Positions 47,256-56,872 of a stretch of DNA of 64,000 bases are shown here, one piece after another. Every line of letters begins with the position of its first letter. The first letter of the stretch is position 1. The translations under genes were made by a program, and so were the position numbers. The notes below the pieces were generated by a model, which did no database searches, was not told where the DNA came from, and saw only the letters and a program-made list of their open reading frames with translations. This stretch comes from Affinundibacterium seohonense. Its GTDB lineage: Bacteria > Pseudomonadota > Gammaproteobacteria > Burkholderiales > Burkholderiaceae_D. The stretch lies in NCBI RefSeq assembly GCF_014284305.1, contig NZ_JACOFW010000005.1:186001-250000 (forward strand), read 5' to 3'.

Positions 47256-49202
47256 CTATCGTAACTCCTGCAATTTGCGGTACAGCGTTTGTCGGCTGAT
47301 ACCCAAATTTCTGGCTGCGGCAGAAACATTCCCCTGAGTTTTTTGCAATGCTTGCTGTATGACTTGCAGCGAACGTTCGTGCAAATTATCGGTCTCCAAA
47401 GGCGCAGCAATTGGAGTCGAGAGCACCCGATTGTCAGACAGCTTACCAAGTTGATGACTACCGATTTCCGTCACCAAATCATCTGCCAAGTGCTGCCACG
47501 CTATGATCGTTTCGCGTTCATCTAACAGTGCGACAGCGGCGCGCAAGACATGACTCAATTGACGCAAATTCCCAGGCCAAGAATAGGTTGACATTGCTAC
47601 CAACACTTCGGGCGCAATGCTAATCGCTAAAGCTGGTGAGAACTCCCGTAACATACGCTCACACAACTGAGCGAAATCTGCGCGCTCACGCAAGGCTGGT
47701 AAACACAGCGTCAAACCATTAATACGATAAAACAGATCTTCGCGAAACTGCCCTTGCAATACGCGCTGTTTCAATTGTTGATGGGTGGCGCAGATCAAAT
47801 TAAAATCGACTTCGATCGCCTTGCTACTTCCAAGCGGTGTGACTCTGCGTTCTTGCAAAACTCGTAGCAAACGCGTCTGTAACGCTAGTGGCATATCGCC
47901 AATTTCATCGAGAAACAAGGTGCCACCATGGGCTTCCCGTAGCTTGCCTAGAGCGCCCTGTTTCGATGCGCCGGTGTAGGCTCCCGCCACGTAGCCAAAC
48001 AACTCAGCCTCGATCAAATGCTCGGGAATGGCAGCGCAATTGACTGCGACAAAGGCTTGTGCGCGACGGGCGGAGGACGCATGTATGCCTTGCGCGAAAA
48101 CTTCTTTGCCGACGCCTGACTCGCCAGTGATCAATAAAGGAATCGCCTTATCAATGACTTTGCGCGCTTTTTCTGCCGCCGCCTGCCATTCCTGATCAAC
48201 GGTGTTTGCAGACGAATTATGCTGAGCAACTTGTTGAGGCTCAACATCTAGCACCGTCAACCTCTGCCGTAAGCGACTCTGACCGTGCACCATCGCATAG
48301 ATCTGCGTGCCAAATCGGGTATGTAACATATCCGCTTGTAGCATGATCTTCGATTGCGGTGACAAGATGCTGTGGAATCCCTTATCGAATAAATGTGTCC
48401 AACGACATACGCCAATATCGTGATAGCTAAGTTTCAGTAAAGACAGCGCTTTCCGATTGGCACCAAGCAGACAGCCGTCCTCAGAAAACGCCAGCAGACC
48501 TTGGGCGACTGAACCTATGCCTTCGGCGCGTGGATGAATCTGCACCAAAATCTGATGCTGGCAAGAGCTCATCACCATACTGTTTTCTATCATTTGGGCG
48601 GCGGTCGACACTAATCCTAAAGTGTGTGGATGTCGACTGCGATGGTCGCCAGAAATATCAAGTATGCCCATCAATTGTCCCTGTGCAGACAAGATCGGCG
48701 ATGCAGCACAGGTTAAGAATTCGTTCGGCTCTAGATAATGTTCCGCGCCATTGATTTCGATTTCACTGGTCTCTGCCAACGCGGTGCCAATGGCATTGGT
48801 GCCACGATGATGTTCAGCCCAAGAAGCACCACATTTCAACGCCACACGATCCGCTTTACTTAAAAAATCTAGATCCCCCAAGGTGTGCATCAAGACGCCC
48901 TGCGCATCGGCCAAGATCACCATGCTATGACTGTGTCGCACTTGTTCAAACAGATACTCAATCACTGGTTCAGAATGGCTAAGCAAATCGTGATTGAGTT
49001 CACGCGCCAATTGCAAATGACGGTCGCTTAGATTGTCAGCACAGTCGCTCTTGCCAAGTGGTGATAAACCCGCAGAAAAACTACGCTGCCAGGATTGCGC
49101 CACGCGTAAGTCAATCTCAGCTTTTGGATGTATACCCTGCTCCACCAATTGCAGGCGAGCCTGCTTGAGATGGGTGGTGGGAAGAATGGCATGTTGGCGC
49201 AT
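47256..49202 (-). CDS. acoR: AcoR-like sigma-54-dependent activator
   Basis: A 648-residue enhancer-binding protein from ATG 49202, with GGAGA upstream. The N-terminal GAF-type sensor region (about 60-230) includes GTNAIGTALAE, the mark of AcoR-type regulators. The AAA+ core has GESGVGKE and the sigma-54 contact loop GAYTGA (Tyr variant of GAFTGA). The C-terminal Fis-type HTH is VSAARNLGISRQTLYRKLQ. It is divergent from an aldehyde dehydrogenase gene with a clear -24/-12 promoter, so it surely activates that gene, probably in response to acetoin, ethanol or another aldehyde-forming substrate. The inducer is inferred. Confidence 0.9.
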   Translation of the reverse strand: MRQHAILPTTHLKQARLQLVEQGIHPKAEIDLRVAQSWQRSFSAGLSPLGKSDCADNLSDRHLQLARELNHDLLSHSEPVIEYLFEQVRHSHSMVILADAQGVLMHTLGDLDFLSKADRVALKCGASWAEHHRGTNAIGTALAETSEIEINGAEHYLEPNEFLTCAASPILSAQGQLMGILDISGDHRSRHPHTLGLVSTAAQMIENSMVMSSCQHQILVQIHPRAEGIGSVAQGLLAFSEDGCLLGANRKALSLLKLSYHDIGVCRWTHLFDKGFHSILSPQSKIMLQADMLHTRFGTQIYAMVHGQSRLRQRLTVLDVEPQQVAQHNSSANTVDQEWQAAAEKARKVIDKAIPLLITGESGVGKEVFAQGIHASSARRAQAFVAVNCAAIPEHLIEAELFGYVAGAYTGASKQGALGKLREAHGGTLFLDEIGDMPLALQTRLLRVLQERRVTPLGSSKAIEVDFNLICATHQQLKQRVLQGQFREDLFYRINGLTLCLPALRERADFAQLCERMLREFSPALAISIAPEVLVAMSTYSWPGNLRQLSHVLRAAVALLDERETIIAWQHLADDLVTEIGSHQLGKLSDNRVLSTPIAAPLETDNLHERSLQVIQQALQKTQGNVSAAARNLGISRQTLYRKLQELR

Positions 49203-49345
49203 GAAGTGTCTCCGGGCGCGGTTTGGCTCGCGCCTATCTATTGGTAAGCTTGAGTGTATCTCAGTTCTGCATGCGCGATCTACTGACAAACGAAGGCGCA
49301 TGTTTGTCGGCTTAAGACAAACTAAGCGCAGCGATGCCAACTGTC

Positions 49346-49400
49346 TCAAAATGTTACACCTGTCACGTTCAAACACGGACATGCGACAAATAATGTGACA
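49346..49400. promoter_or_regulatory. Candidate upstream activator sites for the AcoR-like regulator
   Basis: TGTTACACCTGTCAC (49352-49366) and TAATGTGACAG (49391-49401) contain inverted GTGACA/TGTCAC units about 145-200 bp before the -24/-12 promoter. That is the usual distance for enhancers of sigma-54 activators. The assignment is by position and symmetry only. Confidence 0.4.
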
Positions 49401-49545
49401 GCGAAGTCACTCCTCCTGCTATGTCGAAAATCAAAAATACCTATGGCGATCAACACGTTAAAAAAACGACCAGAGCCATTCCACATAGTGGGTTGCAATG
49501 CAGCATAAGATCCGACAAAGATTGTCCGCCATCCACTAACAAACA

Positions 49546-49562
49546 TTGGCACGGCAATTGCA
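49546..49562 (+). promoter_or_regulatory. Sigma-54 (-24/-12) promoter
   Basis: TTGGCACG-gcaa-TTGCA matches the RpoN consensus TGGCACG-N4-TTGC at every conserved base. It lies about 92 bp before the aldehyde dehydrogenase start and opposite a sigma-54 activator gene. Transcription should begin near 49573. Confidence 0.9.
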
Positions 49563-49654
49563 AAGTAATACGTCGACAGCGTTATCCGATTCACACAAAA
49601 ACGTTGCAAGCTATCCACAATATGTGGCTTCCTATTCAAACCAAGGAGACGATC

Positions 49655-51175
49655 TTGATCTATCAAGCACCCGGCACAGCAGGCGCCCTCATTCAGTACA
49701 AAGCCCAATATAACAACTTCATCGGTGGCCAATGGACAGCCCCCGCTAAAGGTGACTACTTTGATGTCATTACCCCCATCAGTGGCAAGGTGTACACTCA
49801 AGCAGCACGCTCCACAGCTGAAGACATCGAACTCGCCTTAGATGCCGCGCATGCTGCAGCCGATGCATGGGGTAAAACCTCACCGACCGAACGCGCCAAT
49901 TTGCTCAACAAAATCGCCGATCGAATTGAGGCCAATCTAGAAGTTTTAGCCTACGCTGAAACGGTCGACAACGGCAAAGCGATACGCGAAACCTTGAATG
50001 CAGACATTCCACTAACGGTCGATCATTTTCGCTACTTTGCTGGTTGCATCCGCGCTCAAGAAGGTAGCTTGTCCGAGCTCGACGAGAACACAGTCGCTTA
50101 TCACTACCACGAACCTTTAGGTGTAGTCGGCCAAATCATTCCTTGGAATTTTCCTATCTTGATGGCGGCATGGAAACTAGCACCGGCACTCGGCGCGGGC
50201 AATTGCGTAGTTCTCAAGCCTGCTGAATCGACTCCGATCTCGCTGTTGATTTTAATGGAATTGATCGCAGATTTACTACCCGCTGGCGTGATCAACATCG
50301 TCAATGGCTATGGTCGCGAAGCGGGTATGCCTTTAGCCAGCAGCAAGCGTATCGCCAAAATCGCCTTCACAGGATCGACATCGACTGGTCGCGTGATTGC
50401 GCAGGCTGCTGCGAACAACTTGATCCCTGCGACACTGGAATTAGGCGGTAAGTCACCGAATATTTTCTTCGCCGATATCATGGACAAAGACGATGCTTTT
50501 CTCGACAAAGCCATCGAAGGTCTCGTGCTATTTGCATTCAACCAAGGTGAAGTCTGTACTTGCCCGTCGCGCGCTTTGATCCAAGAAAGCATCTACGACA
50601 AATTCATGGAACGGGTGTTAAAACGCGTCGCTGCGATCAAGCATGCGAATCCACTCGATACCGACAGCATGATGGGCGCGCAGGCGTCGAAAGAACAATT
50701 GACGAAAATTTTGTCATACCTTGAACTCGGCAAAGAAGAAGGCGCTGAAGTCTTGGCTGGCGGCGCGCAAGCACACCTAGATGGCGATTTAGCTGGCGGC
50801 TATTATGTGCAACCGACTTTGTTCAAAGGTCACAACAAGATGCGCATCTTCCAAGAAGAAATTTTTGGCCCGGTATTGGCCATCACAACCTTCAAAGATG
50901 AAGCCGAAGCCCTGGCCATTGCCAACGACACCTTGTATGGTTTAGGTGCAGGCGTCTGGAGTCGTAATGGCAATGTCGCTTATCGTATGGGTCGCGCAAT
51001 CAAAGCTGGTCGCGTCTGGACTAACTGCTACCATGCCTACCCTGCACATGCCGCTTTTGGTGGCTACAAGGAGTCTGGTTTAGGACGTGAAAACCATAAG
51101 ATGATGCTGAACCACTATCAGCAAACCAAGAACCTGTTGGTTAGTTATAGCGAAAACAAACTAGGCTTTTTCTAA
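49655..51175 (+). CDS. exaC: NAD-dependent aldehyde dehydrogenase (ExaC/AldB type)
   Basis: A 506-residue aldehyde dehydrogenase. The start is TTG 49655 with a perfect AAGGAG 6 bases upstream, and it lines up with the usual MIYxAPGTxG family start. The catalytic Glu is in [12 protein letters not shown] and the Cys in [13 protein letters not shown]; the NAD block is [21 protein letters not shown]. It oxidises acetaldehyde and similar aldehydes. A sigma-54 promoter lies upstream, and a DUF779 gene follows, the usual partner of this aldehyde dehydrogenase type. Confidence 0.94.
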   Translation: MIYQAPGTAGALIQYKAQYNNFIGGQWTAPAKGDYFDVITPISGKVYTQAARSTAEDIELALDAAHAAADAWGKTSPTERANLLNKIADRIEANLEVLAYAETVDNGKAIRETLNADIPLTVDHFRYFAGCIRAQEGSLSELDENTVAYHYHEPLGVVGQIIPWNFPILMAAWKLAPALGAGNCVVLKPAESTPISLLILMELIADLLPAGVINIVNGYGREAGMPLASSKRIAKIAFTGSTSTGRVIAQAAANNLIPATLELGGKSPNIFFADIMDKDDAFLDKAIEGLVLFAFNQGEVCTCPSRALIQESIYDKFMERVLKRVAAIKHANPLDTDSMMGAQASKEQLTKILSYLELGKEEGAEVLAGGAQAHLDGDLAGGYYVQPTLFKGHNKMRIFQEEIFGPVLAITTFKDEAEALAIANDTLYGLGAGVWSRNGNVAYRMGRAIKAGRVWTNCYHAYPAHAAFGGYKESGLGRENHKMMLNHYQQTKNLLVSYSENKLGFF

Positions 51176-51266
51176 TCAATTTTTCATTTGATATTGCTGG
51201 CACAAAATAGGCATAGCAATACAAACGAATTTGATTTGAGCTTGATTTGTAAAATGGCCATGAAGT

Positions 51267-51310
51267 GTGAATTAGTGAATCGGCCAATTCACGGTAATTC
51301 ACTAATTCAC
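51267..51310. repeat. 14-bp perfect inverted repeat between exaC and DUF779 genes
   Basis: GTGAATTAGTGAAT (51267-51280) and ATTCACTAATTCAC (51297-51310) are exact inverted copies, with further ATTCAC and CTCACTAATAC repeats alongside. It can form a hairpin in the message but has no T-run, so it may act in RNA stability or attenuation. Confidence 0.65.
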
Positions 51311-51374
51311 TAGCTCACTAATACACGCCTAATTTTCTCGATTGGTTTTTAAACTCAATGATTTGTGAGGATCT

Positions 51375-51752
51375 ATGATTGAGCGCGTCATTGCCACACC
51401 GGCAGCCCTAGAATTAATCGCACAGTTGAAAGCAGAGCACGGCGATATCATGTTCCATCAATCTGGTGGATGTTGCGATAACAGTGCAGCCAATTGTTAT
51501 TTGCCGACCGATCTGACTATTGGTGCTTATGACGTCAAACTAGGCGAGCTAGATGGCGTGCCGTTTTATATAGGCAAACTGCAATACGACTATTGGAAAC
51601 ACACACAACTCATACTCGATGTCATCGACGGACAAGGTGGTACATTTTCGCTCGAAGGTTCGACAGGCAAAGCATTTCATACCCGCTCACGTCTATTTAC
51701 AGAAGAAGAATGGGCGCAGATAGAAACGCAAGTCATTGCCGATCTGGCCTAA
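51375..51752 (+). CDS. DUF779 family protein
   Basis: A 125-residue DUF779 protein with the conserved cysteine-rich block HQSGGCCDNSAANCY (about 28-42), which looks like a metal or thiol site, and a C-terminal GSTGKAFHTRSRLFTEEEW. The family nearly always follows an ExaC-type aldehyde dehydrogenase gene, as here, and may help its maturation or its redox state. GTGAGG precedes the ATG. No reaction is known to me. Confidence 0.92.
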   Translation: MIERVIATPAALELIAQLKAEHGDIMFHQSGGCCDNSAANCYLPTDLTIGAYDVKLGELDGVPFYIGKLQYDYWKHTQLILDVIDGQGGTFSLEGSTGKAFHTRSRLFTEEEWAQIETQVIADLA

Positions 51753-51790
51753 GTAGAAATTCATCGCGCTAGCTGAATACAGTGGCATAT

Positions 51791-53944
51791 TCAGGGGGCA
51801 TCCGCCGTATACCCAGAAGCCATCACCAAAGGAATATCAAAGCCTGCATCCGCATGGATGGCTGATTGCCAAGGACGATGCGAACTGGTCAAAAATAAAC
51901 TAGTTGCCTCGACGCTCAATGGTTTGGCGAATAAATAGCCTTGCAAAAGATCACAACCAAGATGACGTAATTGCGTCAATTGTTCTTTGGTCTCGACCCC
52001 CTCAGCAACAATCTCCAAACCCAGCTTTTTCGCCAAGCCTATCGCTGTGGCACAAATTTCTAATCCCTTGCCACCCGTGTCCATATCCCAGACAAAGCTA
52101 CGATCCAGTTTGAAGGCATTAACCGGAAGTATGCGCAGATATCCCAACGACGAATAACCGGTACCAAAATCATCAATAGACAAGCGGATTCCCAGCTTCT
52201 GTAATGCGCCGAGTCGCTCAATGGCGCGCTCAGGATCTCGCATCAACACAGATTCCGTGATCTCAAGTTCGATATCACCACCACAGAGTCGGTGACGTTG
52301 CAGCGCACTGGTGACCGTCTCTTCTAAATCCGACACGAGTAATTGCTGCGCTGACAAATTGATCGCGACCCGCACGTCAGTAAAACCCATCGCCCGCCAA
52401 TTCGATAACTGTTCACACGATGCATCAATCACCCAGGCACCAATCGATGCAATGATGCCCATCGTCTCTGCGAGTTGAATAAATTTATCCGGCATAACCA
52501 AACCATATAATGGATGCTGCCAGCGGATTAAGGCTTCAAGGCAGACCGTGTTGCCGCTTGTGGCTGATACTTGTGGTTGATAGCAAAGAAAAAATTCTCG
52601 ATTCGCCAATGCTTCTTTCAGGGCACTTTCAAAGGCGATGCGTTCTTGCATAGTATCTTTAAGCGAGGGATGATAAAACCGAAGCTTACCGATCCCATCA
52701 CTTTTTGCATCATGCAGTGCCAACTCGGCAGCAGACAGCAAATCCTCGTTCGCACTGATATTATCGGGAAATACCGCAGCACCGACACTTGATGTGATGC
52801 TCAACAAACTGTCACTCACGTAAAATGGTGAAGCCAACGCACCGGCAAGTTTTTCATAAACCAAAGTAACGCAACGCTCGGTTTTTAAGCCGCTTGCAGC
52901 GACCAGAAATCTGCCACTGCCAAGCCGGGCGACAATATCGCTATCGCGCACATTCGTCTGAAGTCGCTGTGCCACTTCGATCAGCAATTGATCACCAGCC
53001 TGATAGCCACGCGTACCGTTGACGATGCCGAGTTGATCGACATCGAAAATGAATATACCGAGCTTAGTCTGACTTTGCAGATTGAGCTCTAACAGCGCAT
53101 CTAAGCTAAGTAAAGCACCAGCACGATTGGGCAAACCAGTTAACAAATCGCTGTTGAGTACGTGTTCAAATCGTTGATTATCAATTTTACGATGCTCAAT
53201 TTCATGTTGCAATTCGCTATAAATCTGTAACTCTTCAATACGGCGGTTCGATACATCTTTACCCACCAAGGCCGAGAAAGACACCGCTAAAAATAAAAAA
53301 CCAAAGCCGCCCAGATAAGGTAGTTTTATTACACCAGAATCGGACAAACCCGCCAACAAACCTGCAACCAACATCAAGCCCAACGCGATCCAAAACAAAC
53401 GACTGGTCCGCTTCTCTCCTAAACGCGTGATCCTGATAGAAAAGAGCATTATGTAAACTAACAAAGCCAAAGACATCAGACGCATCGCACGAAACACGAC
53501 AGTGGGCTCGCCAGAAAAGATCCACACCTGTTCGCCCCAAGGGAGGGTTATCAATCCATCTTGAAACACCGATTCAAATCGAAATCCATACTCGCTGAAA
53601 TAGTTAAATGTGATCACACATCCAGCGAAACCAGCAACGATGTAGGCGTGACGAAACGAGCTGGGTTTATCCTCTAAAGAGGCGACCAAATACCAGGTCA
53701 AAGGGATCAATAACACGGAAAAAATATTGACCCATTTGTGCGTCAACATCGCTACAGAAAAATTGCTGGCGGTCAACTGCAAACCACAGGTCAGCTGAAA
53801 CAAAGCAAAACATAAACACAGAGCGGAAAAGGTCAAGCAGGTTTTGGCGTAGGTGCTGCCACGCGCCATGATCGCCGCTTGAAATGCACCTAATGCAAAC
53901 ACTCCCACCGAAATAAAATACAGGGTTGCAACAGGCGTGTTCAT
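51791..53944 (-). CDS. Membrane EAL phosphodiesterase with degenerate GGDEF domain
   Basis: A 717-residue signalling protein. About seven hydrophobic helices occupy residues 5-235, followed by a coiled-coil linker. The GGDEF domain (about 265-430) has GSGRF in place of GGDEF, so it should not make cyclic di-GMP, though it could still bind GTP. The EAL domain (about 440-690) is intact: LEALIRW, INLSAQQL, ELEITESVLM, DDFGTGYSSL, KLDRSFV, AEGVET and LQGYLF. It probably degrades cyclic di-GMP at the membrane. It converges with the DUF779 gene and has its own promoter. Confidence 0.9.
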   Translation of the reverse strand: MNTPVATLYFISVGVFALGAFQAAIMARGSTYAKTCLTFSALCLCFALFQLTCGLQLTASNFSVAMLTHKWVNIFSVLLIPLTWYLVASLEDKPSSFRHAYIVAGFAGCVITFNYFSEYGFRFESVFQDGLITLPWGEQVWIFSGEPTVVFRAMRLMSLALLVYIMLFSIRITRLGEKRTSRLFWIALGLMLVAGLLAGLSDSGVIKLPYLGGFGFLFLAVSFSALVGKDVSNRRIEELQIYSELQHEIEHRKIDNQRFEHVLNSDLLTGLPNRAGALLSLDALLELNLQSQTKLGIFIFDVDQLGIVNGTRGYQAGDQLLIEVAQRLQTNVRDSDIVARLGSGRFLVAASGLKTERCVTLVYEKLAGALASPFYVSDSLLSITSSVGAAVFPDNISANEDLLSAAELALHDAKSDGIGKLRFYHPSLKDTMQERIAFESALKEALANREFFLCYQPQVSATSGNTVCLEALIRWQHPLYGLVMPDKFIQLAETMGIIASIGAWVIDASCEQLSNWRAMGFTDVRVAINLSAQQLLVSDLEETVTSALQRHRLCGGDIELEITESVLMRDPERAIERLGALQKLGIRLSIDDFGTGYSSLGYLRILPVNAFKLDRSFVWDMDTGGKGLEICATAIGLAKKLGLEIVAEGVETKEQLTQLRHLGCDLLQGYLFAKPLSVEATSLFLTSSHRPWQSAIHADAGFDIPLVMASGYTADAP

Positions 53945-54207
53945 TTCTACTTTCTTAATTAAATGACGGAAAATGCGGCAAGCAAGCCAGGTTCATCGCT
54001 TATCTCTATTGTGGAGAACAACCGAGCATGGGTGATTTAAATATATTTAATTATACTTCGATGATTTCCATAAGGCAATGATTGGTATGACCAATTTGAA
54101 TACATGGTTTGAAATATAGAAGGAGTAACTTTTGAGGTGGTCTTTACAGACCGAATTGACAATGTTTGATACAGATAGAAAGATCTGCATCAAACATCAG
54201 ACTAGAC

Positions 54208-55734
54208 TCATCGCGCATTCGCTGACAGGGCCAATTTCGCTGCGGCGGCTTCAAAACGACTAAACCGTTGATCGAGTTGACGCAATTGTTGCGTCTTCTC
54301 AGTTGGACTCAAGAAGGAATAATGGATGCTGTTATAAACCGTTTGTTTCAGCACGCTATAGGAAGGCTGGTAACGGCTAGTGAAGAGAAAATATTCGTGG
54401 CTTAAATTATTTCTCGACACCGCTGCATCATCACTACTAATCACAATCGGCACTTGATGACGCAGATACATCGTCACAGGATGTGCTTGTGCCTGCAAAC
54501 CCAAGATAAAAGCATTGCTACTCAGATTGATTTCTACCGCAACTTTGCGTCGCTTCAAATCTGCTAACAATTCGTCTGCTTGCTGCTCATGCATGATGTC
54601 GACACCGTGTCCGATTCGTTCTGCTCCTGCAATATGTACTGCGCCGCGAATATGATCCTGTAAGTGTTCAGGCGCAACCAGGCCAAGCTTTAATTCACCT
54701 GCATGCATTGCCAAACGCACTTGCGGAAAACGCTGCTTTAAGTAGGCAAACATCTGCATGTGCAAAGTGTAATCACGCAAGGCAACCACACCATGCTCTG
54801 GACCGACGATATTCACGCCGACAATCAAAGGATTTGACTGACTTGCCGCGAAGGCTGCAAACAAACCAGAGAAGACTTTTGATGGCGCACTGTTGCGCGA
54901 AACATAGGTCTGAAAACGCAAAGTAAATTCTGCATCGTCAATATCCGCAGCATCTGCCGTCAACTCTTTAACGAAACTCTGAATCTTATTTTGCGCAGCA
55001 GGATCTTGTGCCAGAAAATCAGCGTACTGTGCGAATGCATTTTGCATTTCACTTACGCTAGATTGGGAATGCAAGGCATCAATTTTACTGGCGAACTCAG
55101 GATGATCTGTGGCCGGTGCACTTTTCAACATGGTTTCAAGATATTGCTGGTTTTCCGCTTTCGCCTGCTGTTTGAGTATCTTCAATCCCAAATTAGTCGA
55201 GTATTTTGAGATGCCAGAAAAATAACCAAAGGTATTAAAGAAATGTTGATCAGGCGCTGGCTGCGGATGTACCTGATGCTCATAATCTTGCACCGACCAT
55301 GCCGAGATTAACTCACGATAGAAGTTCGGATCTTTACGAATTGCCTCAGCACTTAAACAAGACTTACTAGCTGCTGTGATCTGTGCTAGGCGCGATTCGA
55401 CCTTAAATTTTTCTAGCTTATTTGCGGCATCACTTTCACGGTAAATGCAAAAGCCATGTTGCCCCACCCAGTCAAGATACGTTTCGGCATACACCGATCC
55501 TGAATAGTGATGATGGATGTCACCACCTTTCGGCAACATCGTCATCAACATCGTTAGCTCTGCCAGTCGTGGCTGCGCGCTATTTGTCGATCTAATTAAT
55601 TGCGTGTAGTACTGGCTGGTCGCATTCAAATTCTGCTTCTGTTTGCTTGGAGATATTTTCTCCTCTGATGACATTGCACCGATAGAATTAAGCGCGAGCG
55701 AACTAAGACAGACCGCAAGGATGACTTTTTTCAT
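54208..55734 (-). CDS. Exported adenosine deaminase (ADGF-like)
   Basis: A 508-residue metallo-deaminase with a Sec signal (about 1-20). Zinc and catalytic residues are present: GDIHHHYSGS (residues 71-80), MHAGEL, GHGVDI and VISSDDAAVSR. The long N-terminal extension and export signal resemble secreted ADGF/CECR1-type adenosine deaminases rather than the short cytosolic Add. I chose ATG 55734; a GTG at 55746 adds four residues. It lies 33 bp after the S1/P1 nuclease gene on the same strand, so the product can deaminate adenosine set free in the periplasm. Confidence 0.88.
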   Translation of the reverse strand: MKKVILAVCLSSLALNSIGAMSSEEKISPSKQKQNLNATSQYYTQLIRSTNSAQPRLAELTMLMTMLPKGGDIHHHYSGSVYAETYLDWVGQHGFCIYRESDAANKLEKFKVESRLAQITAASKSCLSAEAIRKDPNFYRELISAWSVQDYEHQVHPQPAPDQHFFNTFGYFSGISKYSTNLGLKILKQQAKAENQQYLETMLKSAPATDHPEFASKIDALHSQSSVSEMQNAFAQYADFLAQDPAAQNKIQSFVKELTADAADIDDAEFTLRFQTYVSRNSAPSKVFSGLFAAFAASQSNPLIVGVNIVGPEHGVVALRDYTLHMQMFAYLKQRFPQVRLAMHAGELKLGLVAPEHLQDHIRGAVHIAGAERIGHGVDIMHEQQADELLADLKRRKVAVEINLSSNAFILGLQAQAHPVTMYLRHQVPIVISSDDAAVSRNNLSHEYFLFTSRYQPSYSVLKQTVYNSIHYSFLSPTEKTQQLRQLDQRFSRFEAAAAKLALSANAR

Positions 55735-55767
55735 GATGTATTTCACTCTCTGATTTGCCGTTCTGTA

Positions 55768-56811
55768 TTAAGGCCAAATGCTCTTTAACAAAGCAGCGAG
55801 CCGATGCCCAGCGACGGCTAACTGTTTACGCGTGACTTCCGTGCTTTCCTGAATATAGTTAGGAGGCAATTTCGAATACCAATTCGCGTATTCCACACCA
55901 CGTCGATTCGTCACTTTAACTTTATCGACGATCGCAATATTGGTATAAGCTGATTTCGCCAAGTACAACCCTTCGGTTGCCCACTGTTCAGGCCAGCTAA
56001 CCGGGTCGCCCTTATTCGCAGCATGCGCAGTCTGTGCGGAGATCAACTTATCCGTTAGTTCGGATACCGACTTGACACCCAAATCACGCATCACATTTTC
56101 CACCACCGTGACATCCCAATATAAATGCAGCGGCTTACCAACACGCGCAGCGTTTCCATTCGATGCTTCGGGCTTAAAATTTTTCAAATCACGGGCGGTC
56201 CAAGTTGCCTGATCTTCGATCAACAAATTATTTCCACCTTGGACATCAAATACATTCACACCGTCGACTTGTGCTTGCGTGGCTGGTGTGATGAATTGAT
56301 TATCTTGGTTCAAATAGATCGCGCCGACATGCAAAGGCTGATGAATATCGCCAAGCAAATGCGCGATCATCAATAAAGCCTGACGCGGCGTGAACCGATG
56401 CGGATTGGTTTTCTCGTTGTCATTGCCTTGCAAAACCGCAATTGCTTGCTTCAAGGTTTGTACGATGTCGTGATCAGTGGTGCCAACTCCGCCAGCGACA
56501 TAAGATTTATTGTCGACAGGAGTATTCGTGTAGTGGTAGGCAGCGTGCGCAGGATTTTGAATCGTGAATGCGATCATTTCGGAAGTTTGTGGACCACAAA
56601 ACGTCCCTTTGGCGCAATCAGCCCAAATGGAGATCGATTGCAAACTCTCACCTGGTTGTAACAAAGCCTTCACACGCGCACCTGCATTAGTTCCGATCAA
56701 CAAACGGTCTGCAATTGCGCCGATCGTTTTATGCCCTTCATCCCCTGATGCTTGCGCATTCAAGGATAACAAGGCTGCGCACAAAACCAAACCAAACTTT
56801 AACTTCTTCAT
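55768..56811 (-). CDS. S1/P1-type nuclease
   Basis: A 347-residue exported nuclease. A Sec signal (about 1-22, ending AQA-SGDEGH) exposes a new N-terminal region; Trp1/His of the S1/P1 zinc cluster is here replaced by residues starting SGDEGHKTIG. Other zinc ligands appear in ISIWADCAK, AYHYTNTP, HLLGDIHQPLHVG (about 151-163) and LHLYWDVTVVE. The family cleaves single-stranded DNA and RNA and removes 3'-phosphates. Between the 5'-nucleotidase and adenosine deaminase genes it forms a nucleic-acid breakdown line. Confidence 0.88.
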   Translation of the reverse strand: MKKLKFGLVLCAALLSLNAQASGDEGHKTIGAIADRLLIGTNAGARVKALLQPGESLQSISIWADCAKGTFCGPQTSEMIAFTIQNPAHAAYHYTNTPVDNKSYVAGGVGTTDHDIVQTLKQAIAVLQGNDNEKTNPHRFTPRQALLMIAHLLGDIHQPLHVGAIYLNQDNQFITPATQAQVDGVNVFDVQGGNNLLIEDQATWTARDLKNFKPEASNGNAARVGKPLHLYWDVTVVENVMRDLGVKSVSELTDKLISAQTAHAANKGDPVSWPEQWATEGLYLAKSAYTNIAIVDKVKVTNRRGVEYANWYSKLPPNYIQESTEVTRKQLAVAGHRLAALLKSIWP

Positions 56812-56872
56812 GATTAACACTTTCTCGGTGTAATTAGGACGCTTCGACGACCAGATACGTTCAACTGACTAA

